A stretch of DNA of 64,000 nucleotides from Dallia pectoralis (lineage: Eukaryota > Chordata > Actinopteri > Esociformes > Umbridae). Position numbers and translations under genes: made by a program. Shown here piece after piece: positions 1 through 10,958 of this stretch (its first letter is position 1; every line of letters begins with the position of its first letter). Below the pieces are notes generated by a model that was not told the DNA's origin, searched no databases, and worked only from the letters and a program-made list of their open reading frames with translations. The DNA lies in NCBI GenBank assembly GCA_029465975.1, contig CM055740.1, positions 5,436,317 to 5,500,316 on the forward strand. The letters are read 5' to 3'.

Positions 1-757
1 TTTATGGACTTTCTACCGCTACTCCTGTCCCAGTATGGTATTCACCGAACATGGTCACTTGGAAGGGAAACCTCTTAAAAAGCCAATTAGAAAATTTTAC
101 AAGTATCCCCCCTAAAAGTTCTGAAATAAATTCCCGGTTAATAACTGGCTCTTTAATGTGCACAACGGTTAAGCTGCAATGAAAGATGTCCACATTTTCT
201 TTAGAAATAATAGGCCGTCTTTATATTCTGAGTGCAGCCGTGTTATTTCTGAGGTGGCTGAAGGACGGATATGATCGAGGAAAGAAAGTCCCTCTGGCAG
301 GACATTTCACTGACTTCCCTTTGCAATCTCTTGATTTCTCTGAAGTATTGTATATTCTGTACTCTCGCCTGGCTATATTTAGGTAAATGCGCCGTAATCT
401 CTAGAAGTACATGCCATATGAATCCAGCGTATATGTGTATGTTAATTGCAGGGAAGACTTACATTAATGATGACGGCTACTTTAGCCACACCCCTAAGCA
501 GGTTGTACCATATTCCTAGAACCATAACAGAGAATTTGACATGAGTGTCAGAACTTCGATACTTGTTATTAATACGCTAATAATAAACCTACAGAATATA
601 TGACACAAACCCTTTGCGTCCAGTCTTCTATAGTCATTCTCTCACGTTTCCTTTTGTCATTATTATTTTACCTAGCAACAGCAACACGTTTCTCAATAGT
701 CTACTTATTGTTGTAATACAGGTCGATATAGACACCTGCTGTGAACTTTGAACTCAC
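1..757 (-). other. ano1: ano1 intron, no exon recognised
   Basis: AT-rich sequence downstream of the exon 22 donor. I searched the minus strand for the next anoctamin block and did not find it. Short open frames here do not resemble any family I know. Confidence 0.6.
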
Positions 758-910
758 CAATGTCCTTTGCCCGGGCAGCGACCGGTCTCCTGAGTTCCGC
801 CACAAACTTCTTGGCATCCAGGCGTATCTCGATGATGTTGTTGAGGAGGGCGAACAGCGGCGCCAACGGAAACGACGCCACGAACAGGGTCACAAACCCG
901 AACTGGATTA
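758..910 (-). CDS. ano1: ano1 exon 22, TM7-TM8; last exon inside the window
   Basis: The exon is 153 nt, phase 1 in and phase 1 out (acceptor gtctcag, donor gtgagt). It encodes IIQFGFVTLFVASFPLAPLF, then ALLNNIIEIRLDAKKF and VAELRRPVAARAKDI. E and D of EIRLD are the TM8 calcium ligands. The donor at 758 shows that transcription continues leftwards. The next exon, expected to begin around GIWY, is not seen in positions 1-757. Confidence 0.97.
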
Positions 911-1108
911 CTGAGACGACACAGACACAGAGGTTCAGCCGTTCAGCGGGAGGACACGCTCGTCATCTAGATCACAGTGAACGTGATAATATGGACAGAG
1001 GTAAATCTGATCCTAAATCAGCACTCCCAACTAGGAGATGTGCTTAGAACACGGCTGTAGAAGTCGATCTGGGGAGATGATCTACACTTCACTTGACATC
1101 ATATATTA

Positions 1109-1142
<34 letters not shown>

Positions 1143-2811
1143 TTATATTAAAGCAGAAGAAGGCACCTGTGAAATGACTCCCTAAACAAATAAAGCACAA
1201 CAACATGAGCACTTGTGTACGTGATGCAAACACAAACTGTCTGTTAAGTAGTGACAGCTTCTCATAAGTGGTTCATTCACTGAAGTGGCCGAGAATAACT
1301 GTGTGTGGTTGAGGATCTGATTGTATACAACAGGGAGGGCAGTCTGGGAGAGAAGGAGAGGATGGAAGAGGAAAGAGAGAGGGGGGCAGGGAGGAAGAGG
1401 AGAGGGGTAGGGAGGAAGAGGAGAGGGGTAGGGAGGAAGAGGAGAGGGGTAGGGAGGAAGAGGAGAGGGGTAGGGAGGAAGAGGAGAGGGGTAGGGAGGA
1501 AGAGGAGAGGGAGAGGGGCAGGGAGGAAGAGGAGAGGGGTAGGGAGGAAGAGGAGAGGGGTAGGGAGGAAGAGGAGAGGGAGGGGGCAGGGAGGAAGAGG
1601 AGAGGGGTAGGGAGGAAGAGGAGAGGGGTAGGGAGGAAGAGGAGAGGGGTAGGGAGGAAGAGGAGAGGGGTAGGGAGGAAGAGGAGAGGGGGCAGGGAGG
1701 AAGAGGAGAGGGAGGGGGCAGGGAGGAAGAGGAGAGGGGTAGGGAGGAAGAGGAGAGGGGTAGGGAGGAAGAGGAGAGAGAGGGGGCAGGGAGGAAGAGG
1801 AGAGGGGTAGGGAGGAAGAGGAGAGAGAGGGGGAAGGGAGGAAGAGGAGAGGGGTAGGGAGGAAGAGGAGAGGGGCAGGGAGGAAGAGGAGAGGGAGGGG
1901 GCAGGGAGGAAGAGGAGAGGGATAGGGAGGAAGAGGAGAGGGGCAGGGAGGAAGAGGAGAGGGAGGGGGCAGGGAGGGAGAGGGAGGGGGGGGGCAGGGA
2001 GGGAGAGGGAGGGGGCAGGGAGGAAGAGGAGAGGGGCAGGGAGGAAGAGGAGAGTGAGGGGGCAGGGAGGAAGAGGAGAGGGAGGGGGCAGGGAGGAAGA
2101 GGGGAGGGAGACAGGCAGGGAGGAAGAGGAGAGGGAGACGGTCAGGGAGGAAGAGGAGAGGGAGGGGGCAGGGAGGAAGAGGAGAGGGAGGGGGCAGGGA
2201 GGAAGAGGAGTGGGAGGGGGCAGGGAGGAAGAGGAGTGGGAGACGGTCAGGGAGGAAGAGGAGACGGGCAAGGAGGAAGAAAAGAGGGAGGGGGGCAGTG
2301 AGAAAGAGTAGAGGGGCAGAGGAGTGCGAGGGTGGAAAGTAATTTAACCAGAGTCCAGGGCTGTAATATCTAGGTTAATACCTTCAGCTCTCAACCAGCC
2401 ACATACCCTAGTGATCTCACTCCCCCCATAACGAGAAAGAAAATAGAAAATAGAGGCCGCACCATCATAGCTCCAATCATTATTAAAAGCAAACAGATCG
2501 CGATCAAGTGATCATCGGCAGATCTCAGGTTGCTCTACACTGAAAAGGTTGTCTGTTAGTTTGGAATAAAGATACTTGGTGGAGTATGTGAGTGTGTAGG
2601 TTACTAGAACCCTCACAACCCCCTAGAACCCAAAGTAATGTCTCTCCCCCACAACCCCCTAGAACCCAAAGTAATGTCACTCCCCCACAACCCCCTAGAA
2701 CCCAAAGTAATGTCACTCCAACACAACCTCATAAAACCTCTAGTAATGTCACTCCAACACAACCTCATAAAACCTCTAGTAATGGCATTCCTTCGCAAGT
2801 CCCCCCCCCCA

Positions 2812-2895
<84 letters not shown>

Positions 2896-4961
2896 CACAC
2901 ACACACACACACACAGGTCTCAGTGGTGTTGCAGAAGGAGGACGTCTTCAGGAACCACAGCAGGGGGGAATCTAACACCCACGTGAAGGTGCAGAGATCT
3001 GTGTAATACTAAACAACTGTAAATCTGTGGGCCTTGGGTGTGATCAGTGAATGAGACTAATATCACTGAAGCCCAGCTGGGAACATTGGAAAAGAACATT
3101 CGTCTCATTAACACCATAGTATTATGACACCTTAAGATAGGAGTGTGAAATCAGTCTATCTTTGCATTGCAAAATGAACCGTCTATATATTCTGAGAATG
3201 AGAACAGTTCTCTCGTTGGAGAAGGATCAGATGCATCTGGTGTGGTACTTTAAAATGTTCCGGATGGTTATCGACTGTGTCTGATCTAGTATTAGACTGT
3301 AAATACATGTTACATACATGGTACATACATGGTACATACATGGTACATACATGTTACATACATGTTACATACATGGTACATACATGTTACATACATGTTA
3401 CATACATGGTACATACATGTTACATACATGTTACATACATGGTACATACATGGTACATACATGTTACATACATGTTACATACATGGTACATACATGTTAC
3501 ATACATGTTACATACATGTTACATACATGTTACATACATGGTACATACATGGTACATACATGTTACATACATGGTACATACATGTTACATACATGTTACA
3601 TACATGTTACATACATGTTACATACATGGTACATACATGTTACATACATGTTACATACATGTTACATACATGGTACATACATGGTACATACATGTTACAT
3701 ACATGTTACATACATGTTACATACATGCTGGTGTCTAACTGGACATGGTTACTATTGTCCCTTTACTTGAAGTAGATGCTGTTTACCAATGTCAGCTCCA
3801 CAGATGAAGGTGAATGCAAAGAGAGAATGACGGATATACCGTTGAAGGAGAGATAGAACATCCAGACGGCTGAGAGAGAAAACGGCTAAACAAGAGAGAG
3901 GATACAGAAAAGAAAAAAGGAGAGCGCTTTGGACTTTGGAGCTGGGACTTGTTGAGTAAACCAGGGGGATGAAAAACAAACAACATTTCTGGAAAGAACC
4001 AAAAAAGATCCAAAAAGTGGCGACTGAAAAGTGAAAACAGGAGGATGAGTGGAGAACAGTTTGTCATGAAGGAAGAAGCCCTGCTGTAGCTTATCGATGG
4101 AGGCAGGAAGTCATTCATTCAATTAGCTATATCCTTTTTCAATATACTTGCCAAAGGCGCATATTAGTTGGAAAAAAAACCACAGGTTTCCGGAATAAAT
4201 CCCACACACAGTGGGGTGAGCATTTCGTTGAGTACTCTGCGTCTTAAACATCAATTAACATTAACTTTTTGATTCAATACGTAGAATGATGATGTTTTAA
4301 TGATCTTTTGCCAGGCCATTAATGAGATTATCCACCTGAGGAGAGAATGCCTTTGACACATTCATTTATTATATCCCTGACATATATAGAAGAGTGACAG
4401 TCGATGTCAGAATTCTGTAGCGCTCGAGGTTAGAACAAGAACATCTAAAGATCTCCATGACAACAAGAATTAGGCTGTTTGTGGTGTTCCCTTACAGCAT
4501 CTCATTGGTTCTCCCGTGAACAGTAATAACCACTGAGCCGACACAATAGAGACTTTCCGCTTTCCAAAATCAAACGCTTACTCTGTCACTTCCTGTTGAC
4601 GTTACACGTTCCAGGCAATTGCACCGATCGCATAAACAAACAGTGCGCCCTGTAGATTGCAGATTTCTAGATGATCTGGTCTAACGACCATAATGCATTA
4701 GTCAGCATGTACAACAGGTGTCTTTAAACGAAGTGGTTAAGGACTGCCTGCCCTGCTTGTGTAACACTGGTAACACTGGTTTCACCTTTCAGGGTTAGGG
4801 TCAGGGTTATGTAACTCTAAACTTTATAGTTTGCGGACGCTGGTGCGTGATGCAATTCAACATGGCAATGAAATTTGATTCGGAGTGCTTGAGTGTATGC
4901 AGAGACACAGTTATTTCTGATGCATGCCCACTGGAGCCGTCATGCTAGACACACATACACA

Positions 4962-4992
<31 letters not shown>

Positions 4993-7900
4993 TTACTCAT
5001 CTCCATATACTCCGGTGTGAGGCCAGCGAAGGGCTCTAGGAAGTGGTCAGTCTCATAACGCTGTAACTTCTTCTCCCTCTCCTCCTCCTGGAAGGACCTC
5101 CTCTTGGACTTTATGTATCTAATCAACTTCTTCAACTTCCTGCGTTCAGTGGAACACAATGAGAAGTGTCTTTTTTAACAGAAACACATGGACAGCTAGA
5201 GTCACAGTCAGGGACAGAGTCACAGTCAGAGAGAGAGTCACAGTCAGAGACAGAGTCACAGTCAGGGACAGAGTCACAGTCAGGGAGAGAGTCACAGTCA
5301 GGTACAGAGTCACAGTCAGAGAGAGTCACAGTCAGGTACAGAGTCACAGTCAGGTACAGAGTCACAGTCAGGGACAGAGTCACAGTCAGAGAGAGAGTCA
5401 CAGTCAGAGACAGAGTCACAGTCAGGGACAGAGTCACAGTCAGGGAGAGAGTCACAGTCAGGTACAGAGTCACAGTCAGAGAGAGTCACAGTCAGGTACA
5501 GAGTCACAGTCAGGTACAGAGTCACAGTCAGGGACAGAGTCACAGTCAGAGAGAGAGTCACAGTCAGAGACAGAGTCACAGTCAGGGACAGAGTCACAGT
5601 CAGGGAGAGAGTCACAGTCAGGTACAGAGTCACAGTCAGAGAGAGTCACAGTCAGGTACAGAGTCACAGTCAGGTACAGAGTCACAGTCAGGGAGAGAGT
5701 CACAGTCAGGTACAGAGTCACAGTCAGAGAGAGTCACAGTCAGGTACAGAGTCACAGTCAGGTACAGAGTCACAGTCAGGGACAGAGTCACAGTCAGGGA
5801 GAGAGTCACAGTCAGGGACAGAGTCACAGTCAGAGACAGAGTCACAGTCAGGGACAGAGTCACAGTCAGGTACAGAGTCACAGTCAGAGAGAGTCACAGT
5901 CAGGTACAGAGTCACAGTCAGGTACAGAGTCACAGTCAGGGACAGAGTCACAGTCAGGGAGAGAGTCACAGTCAGGGACAGAGTCACAGTCAGAGACAGA
6001 GTCACAGTCAGGGACAGAGTCACAGTCAGGGACAGAGTCACAGTCAGGGAGAGTCACAGTCAGAGAGAGTCACAGTCAGAGACAGAGTCACAGTCAGAGA
6101 GAGTCACAGTCAGGTACAGAGTCATCATCTGGTATCATAGACTACTACGTGTGTGTGCATGTGTACTCACGGAACGCCAATCTCAAACAAATTGTTCTGG
6201 ATGAGTTGCTTTCCCAACATGGTGATACTGAGCTGGATGCACAACTCCATCAAACATCCTCCGTGAGCACACTGTTGAGAGAAAGCTGCAGTCATACAAG
6301 ACGCCCTCTCTGCTCCACCACAAATATACAAAACAAGAACATCTACTGTCATCCAACCGGTGCACATTTACTTGGTGTATTTTTGGCTGAGACAATAAGA
6401 ATTCAGAGTTGTATGGTTACCTCTTCCATGCGGTACGACTCAAACACGTAAAGATAACTTCCTGGTCGACCAACAAGCCTGCAAGAAGTCATGTGTCAGG
6501 AGATATCATGTGTCAGGAGATATCATGTTTCAGGAGAAGTAAAACTGAAACGTAACTGCTCAGCATCGACACATGTAGTGTAAAAAAAGCTGAGCAATAT
6601 ATTACAACATCGTATACAGTGCTTTCACAAAATATTAATTCATATTAACCTGCTATTTTCTTCACCTATTGTTCTGTTATGGAGCTAGTTTTCATGTCCA
6701 CACAATATTCCACAATGCAAGCAATGGTTATTTTTTTATTTGTGCTAATCTATCTATTTTGGGGAGAAACTTTGGAAATAAAACATATTTCTTTCCACGG
6801 TCATTTTCCTTAACAAGTTGAATTTGAGTTCTGAAACATAGGTTGTGTAAACTCACCTGCCTCTGAAGAACGCTATATAAATGATGGGGGTGAAGGCGTT
6901 TACAAACTTCAGGATGAACGTTTTGAATATTAATCTCTCCTCAAAGCTCTTGTCAGTCTTCGGAACCTCTGAGGGGACATACATTCACAGACGTTAAAAT
7001 ACATTCACAGACGTTAAAATACATTCACAGATGTTAAAATACATTCACGGACGTTAAAATACATTCACAGACGTTAAAATACATTCACAGAAGTTCAAAT
7101 ACATCCACAGACGTTAAAATACAATCACAGACGTTAAAATACATTCACAGAAGTTAAAATACATTCACAGACGTTAAAATATAATGACAGACGTTAAAAT
7201 ATAATCACCTTTAAATACATTCACAGACGTTAAAATATAATCACAGACGTTAAAATATAATCACATACCTTTAAATACATTCACGGACGTTAAAATACAT
7301 ACACAGACGTTAAAATACATTCACAGACGCTATTGCCGGTTGAGATTTAAACGAGGACAGTATTAGACCTGCAGCGAAGGACAAGTCATAGAAAAGTTTA
7401 CTGGATTGAACCTCGTCCAAATCACTGTGCATCTGTTGTTACTTAGAAGAACACTAATGGTGGAGCTACTTAAAAAATTAGGTGATTCGGTGCTGCGTTG
7501 GTATATTTTGTTATAAAAGGCGACCCAAAATCACAGTTATTTTGGTGACTAAGACTTAATAGGGAAGTTGGCAGATTGTCAGAATACACAAGAAGACTTT
7601 CAGTAAACGGGTCTTTATTTAACGAGTCCCCGGGAGTATCTTTATACAAGTTGTCAAAATGACCAAAAACCATGAAAAAAGTGACGCCGATAGTTCAGAC
7701 CATAAATAGTGTTATAGTGCTGTGGTAGATGTCAGCAGTAGGACGGGGGGGGTATAATGCCAATAGACCACAGATAAGAGCTGTACTTAGGCACGAAGAA
7801 TCGGGAAATACCCGAACAACCGGACATAACTGCTACAGTTTAAAATATTCATGAGGCACCTCGACAGTTTTTGGTATAATCCTTTTAAATACACCACAGA

Positions 7901-9546
7901 AACATGTCATATTCTGACACTCGGCGTTTCCTCGTGTTACAGAACAGCCCTTACCATTGGATATTGGTGATATACTGTATAAATACCTTGTTGCTTGTTT
8001 CAACGGAATATAAATACGGGGCGCCGTATTTGAGTTGTTTACTACACATATTCAAGTGGCTAGTTTTCGCCCAACGTACCCAGGACGGTCAACCAGCGGG
8101 CCACAGCCCCGTAGACCTCGTCCAGGATCAGAATGACCACCAGGTTGATGATGGCGGCGGTCGTTTTGACCGTCAGGCGGACGTTGGAACGCGTCGTCGG
8201 GTTGTTGCTCAAGTGCAACGCCGCGTTGGTGGAGATTCGGTACAGGATGACACCAAACACTATGGCAAAGGTCACCCCAATCTGACAGAGTGGAGCACAA
8301 GGACAGACACGTTCCTACAGTTTGGATCCATCAATATCCTGTATAATACCCGTTCACTATTGTTGGAGAAAGGGTATGGCCATATTTATTTGGGTTTTTC
8401 TCATGCTTAATTTTGGATCTAGTCACGTGTTTCATCATTTTCTCATTTTGTCTAACAGGACAAGGGTCTTGAGCCTCTCTATCTACATCATATCTACCTT
8501 TCTAGAAATGCCAGAAAAAATAAAGATAAAGAGATGTGCATGTGGCGTAGATTGTTGTTCTTCAGGTTTCCAAACTCTTAACGTCTGCAGTTCTAACTTC
8601 ACCTTTATAATATGAGATCACAGCTGTACTCACCATCAGAAGCATCATGACTAGGTTGGTCATGTAGGCCGGGAACCGATCTCGACACGTCAGCTTTTCC
8701 TTTTCTGCCTTTAAGAGTGAATGGGAACATTTAGCCCCGATGAGTTACAGTCACGCGTAGACAAACAGTGAGCAGGTCGGATGTATGCGGACGAGCGAAG
8801 CAGGCTTTTCCACGTCGACACAACCACGACACAGACGTTACAATGTCCACCGTGCGGCGTCATTCAACACAAAGAGTCCACGCTGCAGTCACATATCATT
8901 CGCTGCACATCGAGCTTTTTGCCGTTCCTCTAATGGCGCTTAGCGCAGATCTTAGTCAGAACGTGGTCGCGTCCGAAATGCCACCCCGTTCACTAGATTC
9001 TGCACTACTCCTGATCAGAGAGAAGCAGCGGTCTGTGTAGGGACTAGGGTGTCATTGTGTCCACAGCTCATGTCATTGACCTTACATCAGCCGTTTGGAT
9101 CAGAACAGACTAGCATGCTGTGTACAGATGTGCAGGACAACACACGAAACACACAAACAGAATTTAGCAGAACCAAAACATCGCCACATGCACCAGACGT
9201 GGGGATCACATTCAGTTAATTGAACGGCGAAAAGCCATGTCAGGCGACTGACGAAAAGACAAGACGAAAAGAAAGTTGAATCGTGCACCGGTTCTGACGT
9301 CAGCTCCGTAAGACGTGATGGCGCGTGGAGGTGCGCGAGAGGAGATCTCGCTGGGATGGAGCGTCTAAGGTGGTCGGACCAAGGCGCTGAGTCCCAGCTT
9401 CAATCCAAATATACAGTGCGTGTGTAAACGGCACGTGCTAAACCACCCGCGTCACGTGCTTCACAGACAAACGAGCTGCGTCTCTTCGCTCATTCCGTTA
9501 GACCCAACAGGTGTGCATGATGATTCGGCCTGGTCCGGACAGACGA

Positions 9547-9584
<38 letters not shown>

Positions 9585-9591
9585 CGTGTGC

Positions 9592-9632
<41 letters not shown>

Positions 9633-10900
9633 TGTGAGTGTGTGTGTGTGTGTGTGCGAGACAGGTGCGTCAGGGAGACGAGGAGACACCAATAGTACCA
9701 GTTTGAGCCCGGCCATGGCAGACTGAACAGTTTGCTTCCATTTGTTTGTGGTCTCCTCCGCTGGTTCTGTGGGCCTCTGGCATGTAGGAGACACAAGCAC
9801 AGCAACCCAGAACCACAGGAACCCAGAAGCACAGGAACCCAGGAGCGCCGCAAGACAGTGATAAGAGTTTAAAGAAGACAAGACCAAACACACGCTAGTC
9901 ATGTAGACCGACGCTGCCCTGGGAATCGCTGTAGTAAACACCCGCGTCACATATCATTCAACACAATCTGCCACAGTTAGAGGAGTCATTAGTGCGTCGA
10001 GAGGCACACACACACACACACTCCTTCCAGAAGAACGGCGAAGCAGATGAAATCACAGAAAGTTGGACGATGTGAAAAACTACACCAGCAACATGAAACG
10101 ACTCCGGCTAAAGAGACAGACGCTGTGGAGCGGTACCTTCTGGGTCTGGTGCTCTTTCTTCAGGGACTTCTGCATGACCTGGAACTCGTACTCAGCTCGC
10201 GGGTGGTCCTGAGGATGGAACACAGACTTAACAGGGCCTGGACACGTAGACATGGACACCCATGTAATCACCCCATCACAGTTGTCAGGGCTGTCACCGC
10301 ACAACCGAGGGGAAACATGGTCGGTGATGACGGATATCAAATCCAGTTGTCAAAATCTACAGCAGACTGTATGTACAGTGAAGGACATTTGACATGTCAT
10401 TGACAATGGAGAAAAGTACCGGAGTGGTGTGCTTGAATAGCAGTAGGCAGGAACCAAACCCATGCTGCAGCAGTATATGTGCACACGGGAGGCAGGGGCT
10501 TAGAACGATGAACCCAGGGTAGAAGATTATCAAAGAATTCAGTAATGCAGTAACTCTGCAGTCACTGGTCCCCAATATCTACTGACTGGCGATGATGGAC
10601 TGAACAATTCCACCAAGTGGACAGGAGGCACATCTTCTGCAGTATAAATCTTTGCAGAGGAGACAGCCCCGGAAATCAGAGAGAGAGAGAGAGAGATGGA
10701 GAGAGAAAGAGACGGAGAGAGATAGAGAGAGACAAAGAGAGACAGAGAGATGGAGAGAGAAAGAGATGGAGAGAGAAAGAGATGGAGAGAGATGGAGAAA
10801 GAAAGAGACGTAGAGAGAGACAGAAAGAGACGAAGAGAGACAGAGAGACGGAGAGAGTGGGAAAGATACAGAGAGAGAGATGTAGAGAGAGAGAGAGATG

Positions 10901-10958
<58 letters not shown>

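Noticed and set aside
2..193. 63-codon minus frame considered as the next ano1 exon
   Set aside because: Does not contain the expected GIWY...NAFVISFTSDF segment and lacks a matching phase-1 acceptor.
1273..2311. 332-codon proline/serine/leucine-rich frame
   Set aside because: Polypurine minisatellite read on the minus strand; no coding features outside the repeat.
5159..6451. 430- and 324-codon plus-strand frames rich in SQSG and VTVR
   Set aside because: They are translations of the 18-bp minisatellite and run antisense through ano1 exon 20.
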